Assembly: GCF_016808335.1 (NCBI RefSeq)
Contig: NC_053144.1
Location: 55,816,195-55,880,194, forward strand
Direction of reading: 5' to 3'
Length of the DNA: 64,000 nucleotides
Source: Panicum virgatum
Lineage: Eukaryota > Streptophyta > Magnoliopsida > Poales > Poaceae
Shown: piece by piece, positions 19,416 through 30,657 of the stretch
Position numbering within the stretch: position 1 is the stretch's first letter
Layout of the letters: every line of letters begins with the position of its first letter
Notes under the pieces: model-generated
Told to the model about the DNA's origin: nothing
The model's input: only the letters and a program-made list of their open reading frames with translations
Database searches by the model: none
Translations under genes and position numbers: made by a program

Positions 19416-22400
19416 TGTAACACCCTAATTTAAATTTCAAAATTTAATAATAAATTTAATTGGCTTTAATTAAATTTCTAAAGTTTATTGTGTTTAGACT
19501 TTCATTTAATCTAATTTTGATCGTCAAGTAATTAAAATTTATCATAGGGTTAAAATGTTTGTGCATTCATGCTGGTGCATAGTTTTATTTGATTGAGTGT
19601 GGTTTGAATTCAAATTCAAATTTGAATTCAAATAAGTTTAGTTTGGTTTGAATTAGAAATAGAAAAGGAAAAGAAAAAAGAAGACCCAAATCCAGTTTCC
19701 AACCCAGTCAACCCAGCCCAGCCCGCTCCCCTTTTTCCTCTTTCCCCGGACGGCCCAACAAGCAGCCCAGTTGGCCCAACCACGCGGGCCCAGCTCACTT
19801 CCTTTCCCCCCTCCGCGCGGCCCGTGAGCAGCCCAACCCTCCCCCTTCGGCCCGCTCCCGAGCGCGCCCAGCCAGCTCCCGCACGGCCCGCTCACCCGCT
19901 GCCTCCGCAGCAACACGGCCGCGTCGCTCGCTCCAGCCCGGGCCCGCAAGTCAGCTGCCCTACGCAGCATGCGCGCTCGCCCCGCGTTGCCCTCGTCCCT
20001 CCCCGTCTCTCTGACCAGCCGGGCCCGCTGGCAGAACCTTCCCCTTCCTCCGCCCACGAACTTAGCCACGCTCTCCGCTCTGCTCCGCCCGCGCCCTCAC
20101 TGACCCGTAGCCCCGCTCCACCCCGCGCTCGCGCTGGACCCACTGGCCAGCCACCAAGCACCCCTCCTTCTAGAAGCTCCACCCAAGCCTAGAATCATGC
20201 AGAGCCGCGCCGAGATCCGGTTTCCCCACGAACACGGATCACGGTCGTGATCTCCGCCGCGCTCTCCACGGGCACGCACGCCCAAAATCCCCGGCCTCCC
20301 CTTTATTTGGCACCGCATCCATCCCTACGCACCTACCACGCCGATCCACCGCCGCCTCTGCACTCCAGTGCCCGCTCCGCCATGCCATCGCCGCGCAGAG
20401 CCCCTGCGCCGCCGTGCCAGCGTTGCTCCGCCGCCCCACAGCCAGCCCGAGCCGCCGCGGAAGCTTCGCCTGTGCACCAGGGACCTCCTCGAGGCCGCCA
20501 TCCCCGACATCGGACCCTGCACGCGCCGGAATTCCACCCGGACCCGCCTCAGGTGAATACCATCCGCCGTGGCGATTTCTCACCGCCGGTGTACCTCTGG
20601 CCATCCTGACCCCCCTGAATCCATCACAGGAGCCCCATGCCTCGACCCGCGACGCCCAGAGGCCCGGAGGACCCCTACATCTACTTCTCCATGAGCGCCG
20701 CCTGCGACCCGCCGCTCGACCTCGCCGCCGACGTCCCTCCGCTGCGACCCTGATCGCCCTTGCCCTTGGTAAGCTTCGGCCCGCCTCCCTGTAGCTTTTA
20801 CGCTAGATACTAGGGCCCGTAGGCGTTCCAGTAGCCGGAACGCATGCTCGCCGGCGAACCTCACGGCGAACCTCGCAGTTGCCCCAGTTGACTACACATG
20901 TCGCCCTTGTTCTGTTGCACCAGACCGCAACCCAAATGGCCCCCTGGAGCGCCGGAACGGCCATCTCCGGCGAACTCCCGCCACCTCCGCTCGCCGCCGG
21001 CGTAAGACCCGCAGCGTAGCGCCGCCATCCGCGCCTCAACGCCCCCCTGGCCGCCTGATCTCGCGCGGACGGATCAGATTAGAAAGGGCGTACCGGTTCG
21101 CTGGCATTTTTGCAAAAGAGCCCTCGGATTTCCGCTGAATCAACCCGCCGTCCAGGTCTGTTGAAAAATAATTCCAAAACCTTCCTTGCTTTTACGTTTT
21201 AGACCCTGGTTTTCTTTAAAATTGAACCCGCCGTCCAGACCTGTTGATTTTGCGAGTTAGACCCCAAAGTTAAGGTATAATTACATTTAGGTCCTCAGTT
21301 TTTGCAGAAAACCCCAGAAATTTAGTTTTTCTTGCAGAAAAGCCCCTAGACCTTGTTTTTGCTCTAGTTTTCGCGTTCTAACTCCGTTTTGGGCATTCTT
21401 TATGTCCACACGATCGTTGTAACGCGTAGAATAGCTTTAGACTAGTTTAGTGTGCTGTTTTTATGTATTGTTGTAATGTTTCTTAGCTTTTGTTAGTATT
21501 TGCTTGTATGCTTATTGTTGTGCCTTGTTTTGGCCATGTGTTCGTGAGTAGACGCTGATCCAGTTGAGGAGCCCCAGTACCAGTACCCGGAGCAGCCGTC
21601 TTCCGACCAGTTTGAGCAGCAGCAGGAGCAGTACGAGGAACGCAAGTATAACATGAACACCACATATCACTTTGAATAAAATTTCATACTGCATTTTAAT
21701 ACTGTATGCCTATAAGGATTTTCCTAGCCACTTTTTATCCTTTATATATATCCCTTGGGTTGCATTTTGGTTAATTGTGCTAGGTGCCGCGCTATAACAC
21801 ATAATGGTCCTTTTTAATTAATTTGATTAATGGTATATGCAACTTAATTCTGAGAGTGGCCCTCTGTGTGGCTTGAGTGGCTCACGTCTCGTTAAAATTG
21901 GTTTTGTTAGAAACATGGTTTAGGGGGCCTGCATGGTGCTTACTGCCTGGTTGGCCACTCTCCATAAGGACCGGTTCATAGAGCGACAACCTGGGACAAC
22001 AACGCTACCACAAGACTGGAATGGGACGGTCTTGGCTTACTAATTAGGTCATTTTGGTTTGGGAGTAACTTATCGACGGGGCATGGGGGTGGTGAGCTTC
22101 AATGATGGCCAGGCTATGAGGCTTGGTCTGCGTACCCCTCGAGGTGGTTACCATCGTTGCGGAGCCTGATTCCTTAGCGGTTACACCTTACCAACGTGTC
22201 CCTTGTAACGGCCTCGTAGTGAGTTTGCTAGTCATCTCACTTAAGGAAGTGTGATGAACAAGTAGCGTAGCTCACGACTTGTGGGTAAAGATGTGCAACC
22301 TCTGCAGAGTGTAAAACTGGTATACTAGCCGTGCTCACGGTCATGAGCGGCCCAGATCCTCCTTTTGATTAGTGGGGTTATCTCCTTCCGACGAGGGGGG

Positions 22401-22981
22401 TGCCTCTCGGGGTTACCTTGGTGGTTTGGTTTAGTTCTCAGTAGTAACATGATTAATTTTGATTAATTATTATGTAACTGGGTTTATGGTAATTCATCCA
22501 CTTGTAGTAAATAGCTTTAATAAAATTTTGCCAAGACATAAAAGCTAATGCAGTCAGTCAGCCAACCTTAGAGCCCCATAGTTTGTGTTATACTTGTTGA
22601 GTACAAGTTGTATACTCACTCTTACCTACTCCACTCTTTTTCCTCTTGGGGATACTCTACTGCTGCTTAGTTCCTGCCGACACGAGGGAGTTCGCTCAGC
22701 GCTACCAGGACTACGAGGACTTCTAGGCGTTCATCTTCCAGTCGACGTCCCTGTGGCGACCTGCTCAGCTTCGGAGAGTTTTATCGTATTTGTACTTCGC
22801 TTCCGCTGTATCAGACATTTATGTCATTAATGTAATAAATAACTTTCGTACTCGCTTTATTATATCTTTTTACGTGATATGTGCTGTGATATACTGTTCA
22901 TTCTGTTGTATATACGTGTGACTTGATCCTGGCACGTATATGATTGCTCGGTTTATGTCCTTTTATAAACCGGGTGTTACA
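19416..22981 (+). repeat. Tekay-type 5' LTR
   Basis: TGTAACACCCTAATTT ... AACCGGGTGTTACA. The ends form an imperfect inverted repeat TGTAACACC / GGTGTTACA. The first half is GC-rich (19700-21060) with long but uninformative open frames on both strands. It contains two conserved coding-like islands at 21551-21646 and 22679-22726 (see findings). Confidence 0.92.
21551..21646 (+). other. conserved coding-like island A in Tekay LTR
   Basis: 32 codons reading DADPVEEPQYQYPEQPSS and then a Gln/Glu-rich end, repeated without indels in all four LTR copies (27400-27495, 32566-32661, 39736-39831). One copy has a CAG-to-TAG stop. There is no in-frame ATG immediately upstream. It may be a spliced-exon relic or a structured RNA. 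Confidence 0.4.
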
Positions 22982-22984
22982 GAA

Positions 22985-22996
22985 TGGTATCAGAGC
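22985..22996 (+). promoter_or_regulatory. Tekay-type primer-binding site (tRNA-Met)
   Basis: TGGTATCAGAGC starts three bases after the LTR end at 22981. It pairs with tRNA-Met, as in chromoviruses. Confidence 0.9.
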
Positions 22997-23550
22997 TGTA
23001 TCGACTGTAGGACGAAAGCCTAGATAGAACTGGTCGAGTTTTAAGTCTTCTTCTCTCTCAGCCTTGTCTGCTGAAACTATTTTGCTATTATATTCCTTGA
23101 AATTCCAGGATTCTTACTCGTCTTGCCTTGAATTCTCTCTATAGAATAGTCTCCGTAGATTCTGGCCTGGAGTAAGTCGTCTGACCATCATAGGTATAAT
23201 CTAAATGACCCCTTTATAATAATACGATAGTACGTTCTGCGACGCGATGTGTTAGTCGAGTCGTATGTTAAACTTGGCTAAGTTGTGAAATTTGTATGCT
23301 TGTTATTATGCTACATGTTTGATTTGGATTTTTGGTTGATTGCATAGTTTAGTAGTTAAATTTGTTTAAAGAAAAATCAATCTTAAGTTAAAGTAAATTA
23401 ATTAATAAAACAAGTTAGATCGTTGGGGGTAAAACCGTCCACTTTATCCTGTCTACTTTATCATGCCTAAGTCTTCCTTGCAGAAAGATATCATATCCGC
23501 CTAAATTATTCCTGCAATATCTTTGCTCATACATCTTTTGTTCAAATCAG
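22997..23550. other. untranslated leader of the Tekay-type element
   Basis: About 550 bp between primer-binding site and gag ATG, AT-rich, without a gene. Packaging and dimerisation signals would be expected here but none is recognisable by eye. Confidence 0.6.
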
Positions 23551-24615
23551 ATGGTGAACACCAGGAGCACCGGTTCCGGTTCTGGCCAGCAGCAGGGGCA
23601 GAACAACCAGGGTACCGGAATGCCGATGCCTCCACCCTTGACTCCGGAGCAGTTCTTTCAGCTCCAGATGCAGATGATGGCCACCCTGAACAACACTGTT
23701 CAGGCACTGCAGCAGATCCACGCTCAGCCGCCGCCTCCTCCACCTCCGCAGACCCGCGACAGGCGTACTGAGTTCCTGAGGGGTCACCCGCCGACGTTCT
23801 CTCACACGTCTGACCCACTTCAGGCAGACGATTGGCTCCGTGCAGTGGAGCGCCAGATGGACATCGCCCAGTGCGATGATCGGGAGCGAGTCTTGTACGC
23901 AGCAGGACAGCTGCGAGGTGCAGCTTTGGACTGGTGGGAGTCCCACCCAGTTCAGGACCGCGAGGCTCTCACCTGGCTCCAGTTCCGGGAGCGGTTCCGC
24001 AGTCACAACGTCCCCGCGGGCGTTATGAAGACGAAGCAGAAGGAGTTCCTTGCACTAAAGCAGGGGACTATGACGGTCACGGAGTATCGTGATCGTTTTC
24101 TGCAGCTTGCTCGCTACGCCCCTGCCGAGGTTGCAGATGACCGCAAGAAGCAGGACCACTTCATGGAGGGCCTTGAGGACTACCTCCAGTACGCACTGCT
24201 CAACCTCCGCTTTGACGACTTCAACCATCTGGTTGACAGCGCGCTCAACACGGAGCGCAAGCACCTGGAGATGGAGGACAAGAAGAGGAAGATTGTTCCC
24301 GTTGCTTCCGGCAGCAACACTCGTCCTCGCCTCCAGCCGCCCCAGCAGTACCAGCAGCAGCAGTACCCGCCTCGATAGCAGCAGCAGACAGGCCAGGGCC
24401 CGAGGTTACCGGCACCTCCGGCTCGTGCTGCTCCACCAGCTCCGCCAGCACCTCAGGCTCCACGGCAGGAAGCTCCTCCTGCCGGACAGCAGGCACCTCC
24501 TCGCACGTGCTTTCACTGCGGCCAGCCGGGGCACTATGCCAACGCTTGCCCCCAGAAGGCGCAGGCGGGACAGCAGGGGCGCCCAGCTCAGCCCAGGGCG
24601 CCACTTCAGGGCAGA
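23551..24615 (+). pseudogene. Tekay-type gag with internal stop
   Basis: Starts MVNTRSTGSGSGQQQGQ. An N-terminal Gln/Pro-rich stretch is followed by the Ty3-gag capsid region (DDWLRAVERQMDIAQC, LRGAALDWWESH, TVTEYRDRFLQLARYAP). A TAG at 24376-24378 (CAG to TAG) breaks the Gln-rich linker. The same frame continues to a CCHC nucleocapsid knuckle, CFHCGQPGHYANAC (about 24510-24551). Protease follows in the same frame. The protein would be truncated before the knuckle unless the stop is read through. Confidence 0.85.
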
Positions 24616-25125
24616 GTGAACCACGTTACGGCCGAGTCAGCGGCCGAGGCTCCTAACGTGATTATTGGTACGTTCATGGTCAACTCCCATCCTACTACAG
24701 TGCTTTTCGATACAGGTGCTACTCATTCATTCATCACCAAGTCATATGTTGAGCAGCATAGTTTCTTTACCACCCCATTAAAGAAGTATCTGCTAGTCTC
24801 TTCACCGGGAGGGGAGTTGAGATCCCATATTGTTAGCCCTCGAGTCAGTATAGCCATAAGGGGGGCAACGTTCAGTGCTGATCTGAGGGTGCTAGACACC
24901 AAGGGCATTGATGTGATTCTGGGAATGGATACTCTTGCCAAGTGGGGAGTCAGAATTGATTGTGCTCAGCGGTCAGTTCACTTGTTAGCATCTAATGGCC
25001 AAGAGGTGACAGTCAATGCTACAGAGCCTTCTGGTTTTCTTCATCAGATGGAGGCTAGACCCACGGATGGTATTCGCGTGGTGTCTGAATTTCCGGAAGT
25101 CTTTCCGGAGGACTTGCCAGAAGAA
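24616..25125 (+). CDS. Tekay-type aspartic protease and start of RT
   Basis: In frame with gag. It contains the retropepsin-like motif TVLFDTGATHSFI and the flap/second motif region GIDVILGMDTLAKWGV, then the RT N-terminal FPEVFPEDLPE. Reading then jumps to the tail of the chromodomain in another frame, so no polymerase or integrase is encoded. The open frame runs on to 25167. The protease itself looks intact and could in principle process gag if the upstream stop were bypassed. Confidence 0.85.
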
Positions 25126-25212
25126 GGAAGAGGAGTTGATGAAGACATATCCGGATATCTTTGCTAGCCAGCCCAGAATCTCGGGACGAGATTCCTGTAA
25201 GGGGGTAGGATT
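25126..25212 (+). pseudogene. chromodomain C-terminal stub and polypurine tract
   Basis: In a frame shifted from protease the sequence encodes EEELMKTYPDIFASQPRISG, the usual C-terminal end of chromovirus integrase chromodomains. This shows that the deletion joined the RT N-terminus to the end of pol. The polypurine tract AAGGGGGTAGGA (about 25199-25210) abuts the 3' LTR, which begins at 25213. Confidence 0.75.
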
Positions 25213-28200
25213 TGTAACACCCTAATTTAAATTTCAGAATTTAATAATAAATTTAATTGGCTTTAATTAAATTTCTAAGGTTTATTGTGTTTAGACTTTC
25301 ATTTAATCTAATTTTGATCCTCAAGTAATTAAAATTTATCATAGGGTTAAAATGTTTGTGCATTCATGCTGGTGCATAGTTTTATTTGATTGAGTGTTGC
25401 TTGAATTCAAATTCAAATTTGAATTCAAATAAGTTCAGTTTGATTTGAATTAGAAATAGAAAAGGAAAAGAAAAGAAGAAGACCCAAATCCAGTTTCCAA
25501 CCCAGTCAACCTAGCCCAGCCCAGCCCGCTCCCCTTTTTCCTCTTTCCCCGGACGGCCCAACAAGCAGCCCAGTTGGCCCAACCACGCGGGCCCAGCTCA
25601 CTTCCTTTCCTCCCTCTGCGCGGCCCGTGAGCAGCCCAACCCTCCCCCTTCGGCCCACTCCCACGCGCGCCCAGCCAGCTCCCGCACGGCCTGCTCACCC
25701 GCTACCTCCGCAGCAACACGGCCGCGTCGCTTGCTCCAGCTCGGGCCCGCAAGTCAGCTGCCCTCCGCAACAAGCGCGCTCGCCCCGCGTTGCCCGCGTC
25801 CCTCCTCATCTCTCTGACCAGCCGGGCCCGCTGGCAGAACCTTCCCCTTCCTCCGCCCACGAACTTCGCCACGCTCTCCGCTCTGCTCCGCCCGCGCCCT
25901 CACTGACCCGTAGCCCCGCTCCACCCCGCGCTCGCGCCGGACCCACTGGCCAGCCACCAAGCACCCCTCCTTCTAGAAGCTCCACCCCAAGCCTAGAATC
26001 ATGCAGAGCCGCGCCGAGATCTGGTTTCCCCGCGTACACGGATCACGGCCGTGATCTCTGCCGCGCTCTCCACGGGCACGCACACCGAAAATCCCCGGCC
26101 TCCCCTTTATTTGGCACCGCATCCATCCCTACGCACCTACCACGCCGATCCACCGCCACCTCTGCACTCTAGTGCCCGCTCCGCCACGCCATCGCCACAC
26201 AGAGCCCCTGCGCCGCCGTGCCAGCATTGCTCCGCCGCCCCACAGCCAGCCCGAGCCGCCGCGGAAGCTTCGCCTGTGCACCAGGGACCTCCACGAGGCC
26301 GACATCCCTGACATCGGACCCTGCACGCGCCGGAATTCCACCCGGACCCGCCTCAGGTGAATCCCGTCCGCCGTGGTGATTTCTCACCGCCGGTGTACCT
26401 ATGGCCATCCTGACCCCCCTGAATCCATCACAGGAGCCCCACGCCTCGACCCGCGATGCCCAGAGGCCTGGAGGACCCCTACATCTACTTCTCCATGAGC
26501 GCCGTCTGCGACCCGCCGCTCGACCTCGCCGCCGACGTCCCTCCGCTGCGACCCTGACCGCCCTCGCCCTTTGTAAGCTTCGGCCTGCCTCCCTGTAGCT
26601 TTTACGCTAGATCCTAGGGCCCGTAGGCGTTCCAGTAGCCGGAACGCACGCTCGCCGGCGAACCTCACGGCGCGGAGCCGCCGCCGCAGTTGCCCCCGTC
26701 ACGCAGAGCCTCGCCATGCCCCGCTCTTGGCGCCAGTGGACTACACATGTTGCCCTCGTTCTGTTGCACCAGACCACAACCCAAATGGCCCCCTGGAGCG
26801 CCGGAATGACCATCTCCGGCGAACTCCCGCCGCCTCCGCTCGCCGCCGGCGTAAGACCCGCAGCGTAGCGCCGCCATCCGCGCCTCAGCGCGCCCCTGGC
26901 CGCCCGATCTTGCGCGGACGGATTGGATTAGAAAGGGCGTACCGGTTCGCTGGCATTTTTGCAAAAGAGCCCTCAGATTTCTGCTGAATCAACCCGCCGT
27001 CCAGGTCTGTTGAAAAATAATTCCAAAATCGTCCCTGCTTTTACGTTTTAGACCCTGGTTTTCTTTAAAATTGAACCCGCCGTCCAGACCTGTTGATTTT
27101 GCGAGTTAGACCCCAAAGTTAAGGTATAATTATGTTTAGGTCCTCAGTTTTTGCAGAAACCCCCAGAAACTTAGTTTTTCTTGCAGAAAAGCCCCTAGAC
27201 CTTGTTTTTGCTCTAGTTTTCGCGTTCTAACTCCGTTTTGGGAGTTCTTTATGTCCACACGATCGTTGTAACGCGTAGAATAGCTTTAGACTAGTTTAGT
27301 GTGCTGTTTTTATGTATTGATGTACTGTTTCTTAGCTTTTGTTAGTGTTTGCTTGTATGCTTATTGTTGTGCCTTGTTTTGGCCATGTGTTCGTGAGTAG
27401 ACGCTGATCCAGTTGAGGAGCCCCAGTACCAGTACCCGGAGCAGCCATCTTCCGACTAGTTTGAGCAGCAGCAGGAGCAGTACGAGGAACGCAAGTATAA
27501 CATGAACACCACATATCACTTTAAATACAATTTCATACTGCATTTTAATATTGTATGCCTATAAGGATTTTCCTAGCCACTTTTTATCCTTTATATATAT
27601 CCCTTGGGTTGCATTTTGGTTAGTTGTGCTAGGTGCCGCGCTATAACACATAATGGTCCTTTTTAATTAATTTGATTAATGGTATATGCAACTTAATTCT
27701 GAGAGTGACCCTCTGTGTGGATTGAGTGGCTCACGTCTCGTTAAAATTGGTTTTGTTAGAAACATGGTTTAGGGGGGCCAGCACGGTGCTTACTGCCTGG
27801 TTGGCCACTCTCCATAAGGACCGGTTCATAGAGCGACAACCTGGGACAACAACGCTACCACAAGACTGGAATGGGACGGTCTTGGCTTACTAATTAGGTC
27901 ATTTTGGTTTGGGAGTAACTTACCGACGGGGCATGGGGGGTGGTGAGCTTCAATGGTGGCCAGGCTACGAGGCTTGGTCTGCGTACCCCTCGAGGTGGTT
28001 ACCATCATTGCAGAGCCTGATTCCTTAGCGGTTACACCTTACCAACGTGTCCTTTGTAACGGCCTCGTAGTGAGTTTGCTAGTCATCTCACCTAAGGAAG
28101 TGTGATGAACAAGTAGCGTAGCTCACGACTTGTGGGTAAAGATGTGCAACCTCTGCAGAGTGTAAAACTGGTATACTAGCCGTGCTCACGGTCATGAGCG

Positions 28201-30254
28201 GCCCAGATCCTCCTTTTGATTAGTGGGGTTATCTCCTTCCGACGAGGGGGGTGCCTCTCGGGGTTACCTTGGTGGTTTGGTTTAGTTCTCAGTAGTAACA
28301 TGATTAATTTTGATTAATTATTATGTAACTGGGTTTATGGTAATTCATCCACTTGTTGTAAATAGCTTTAATAAAATTTTGCCAAGACATAAAAGCTAAT
28401 GCAGTCAGTCAGCCAACCTTAGAGCCCCATAGTTTGTGTTATACTTGTTGAGTACAAGTTGTGTACTCACTCTTGCCTACTCCACTCTTTTTCCTCTTGG
28501 GGATACTCTACTGCTGCTCAGTTCCTGCTGACGTGAGGGAGTTCGCTCAGCACTACCAGGACTACGAGGACTTCTAGGCATTCGTCTTACAGTCGACGTC
28601 TGTAAGGATCACCGGGGTGTCCGACCCTAGAGGGGGAGGGGGTGAATAGGGTCGCTAATCGCTTTTTAACCTAGGGCTCAAACCTTTTGCATAAGATAAA
28701 CCTAACACGTCATATATATGCTAGTTAAGACTAAGGTTTATCTATGCTACTCTCTACTTACCCCTAAAAGACTTGCAACCTAGCCAAACCTAGACAAACT
28801 AACTAGGAGAGTAAAGGTACGCAAGATAGAGTAAATGCGGAAACGTAATGCAGTAAGTAAAGAGGTAAGTGCAAGAGGGATGCAAACTCCCGAGTAGACA
28901 CGGTCATGTAACGTGGTTTAGCACAAACGCCTACGTCCACGGGACACCGAGGCTCTTCCGATCACCGTCTTGCACTTCGCCACCAAGGCGATGCCGGCAA
29001 GCAAAGGCAAGTGCCCCTAAGACACCGAGTCTCGTGCACCGCCACCGTCTCTCTCGGTCACCCGGCCGTAATCCACTACGGAGCTTCTCCACCAAGGAGG
29101 GGGCCTCCTCTTCCCCCGCACAAAGTGTCGTTGCCACTCCACACCAAGACAGAGGGTCACACGACGGATCACAAGTTGCTTGCCGCAGCAAGACTTCTCT
29201 CAAGGGAGCTCTCGCAAGAACTAATCCCTATTACAAGCACTAAGCACTCTCACAAGTGTGCTTAAGCCTATATGATGTACAATGAAGCTCTATGGTGGTT
29301 GGAGATGTTCTTGGGTGTGTGTGGGATGTCCAGCAACTCCAGCACGCTTCAAATGGCCGGGGTGAGGCGTATATATAGGCCACCAAGTCTTGTAGCCGTT
29401 GCTCCAACGGTCAGCTGAAATTCTACGTATCACCGGAAGAACCGATGCCTCTGGCAGGGGTAGCGTCGGTTCTTCCGGTCACTCATAAACCGAAGTAGCC
29501 GTTGAAGTCCTGACAGCTGATGCAGTGACCACCGGTTGAACCGATGCTTTGTTCCGATGTATCACCGGTTCATCCGATGCTTAAGAATCTTCTCCTGACA
29601 GCTGACGTCATTATACCGATGGTATGCACCGATGCTTCACCGGTTCAACCGGTGCTGAAGAATCTTCTCCTGGGGTCTTGACATCGTCTCTGGAACATAG
29701 GACGCCCAATGCACCGATGCCCCCTTTTTGACCCGTCGGTTCAACCGGTGGCTATAGGCTGACTTGGCTTTGATTCCCTTCTGCACCAAACTTCATAGCG
29801 CCGGTTCTTCCGACAAGCGTCGGATGCACCGATGCGGAACCCCCGTAGGGGCAGCCCTTCGGGCCTTGCTATGCCTATCTTCTCTTTCTCTTTGTCATCA
29901 CTTGAACCTAAAAGCCTGAGAATGGTCATCTTAACAATCATATTAGTCCAAGTGTTGTGTTGTCATTCGATCACCAAAATCACTTGAAATGGCATAAATG
30001 GTGCCATGTTCCTTACAACGTCCTTGTGGCGCCTTGCTCAGCTTCGGAGAGTTTTATCGTATTTGTACTTCGCTTCCGCTGTATCAGACATTTATGTCAT
30101 TAATGTAATAAATAACTTTTGTACTCGCTTTATTATATCTTTTTATGTGATATGTGCTGTGATATACTATTCATTCTATTGTATATACGTGTGACTTGAT
30201 CCTGGCACGTATACGATTGCTCGGTTTATGTCCTTTTATAAACCGGGTGTTACA
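25213..30254 (+). repeat. Tekay-type 3' LTR, interrupted
   Basis: Aligns with 19416-22981 across 25213-28600 and 30023-30254. It is split by the solo Sirevirus-type LTR at 28601-30017 with duplication ACGTC. Coding-like islands are at 27400-27495 (with stop) and 28530-28577. It ends GGTGTTACA before ACGCT. Confidence 0.9.
28601..30017 (-). mobile_element. solo Sirevirus-type LTR
   Basis: 1,417 bp, TGTAAGGATCACC ... ATGTTCCTTACA on the plus strand, flanked by perfect ACGTC (28596-28600 and 30018-30022). The start resembles the Sirevirus LTR above (TGTAAGGATC; GAGGGGGAGGGGGTGAATAGG). A minus-strand TATA (29369-29379) is followed on the plus-strand right by a cluster of CACCGGTTGAACCGATGC-like motifs (about 29430-29840). 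No internal domain is present, so it probably arose by LTR-LTR recombination. It differs enough from 5200-6885 to be another Sirevirus family. Confidence 0.9.
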
Positions 30255-30657
30255 ACGCTTCGACCCCGAGCACGACAGGGGTGAGTCACCGGAGCCTCCG
30301 GGCACCCGGGTGTTCAGCCGGGAAATCCGAACAGCATCTTTTCCCCCGTGCTTTCGACAACCCAACACCCTCGTCAAGTACTCGGGCGAGACCGACCCTG
30401 CAGTCTGGCTCAACGATTACCGCCTAGCGTGCCAGCTAGGCGGCGCGACGGAGGACGCGGTCATCATCCGCAACCTTCCTCTTCACCTTGCCGACGCCAC
30501 ACGTACGTGGCTCGAGCATCTGCCTGCGGATCAGATCAACAACTGGGCCGAATTGGTCCAGATCTTCGTGGGCAATTTCCAGGGCACATACGTGCGCCCT
30601 GGGAACTCCTGGGACCTCAAGGGGTGCCGCCAAAAGCCCAACGAGTCCCTGCGCGAC
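30255..30657 (+). pseudogene. Tat element gag, capsid part
   Basis: Host gag continues directly after the Tekay-type element, in a frame consistent with that before 19416. It encodes the Retrotrans_gag-type capsid core (TLVKYSGETDPAVWLNDYRL, then DAVIIRNLPLHLADATRTWL). It is cut at 30657/30658 by a solo LTR; GCGAC (30653-30657) is the target duplication. No stop occurs in this piece. Confidence 0.85.

Larger units (their letters stand above)
19416..30254 (+). mobile_element. Tekay-type chromovirus, pol-deleted (non-autonomous)
   Basis: Ty3/Gypsy element with very long LTRs: 5' 19416-22981 (3,566 bp) and 3' 25213-30254 (about 3,620 bp after subtracting a nested solo LTR and its duplication). 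Target duplication ACGCT (19411-19415 and 30255-30259) is perfect. The inner region is only 2.2 kb: PBS, gag, protease, then a large deletion removing RT, RNase H, integrase and most of the chromodomain, then the PPT. Long LTRs, gag start MVNTRS and tRNA-Met primer fit the Tekay/Del chromovirus clade. It could move only with proteins from a complete relative. Confidence 0.9.

Noticed and set aside
19653..21060. Many open frames on both strands in the GC-rich half of the Tekay LTR (also 25450-26990, 30925-31880, 37950-39330)
   Set aside because: They are repeated in each LTR copy with frameshifts, are Pro/Ala/Arg/Ser-rich, and have no domain; expected from GC-rich LTR sequence.
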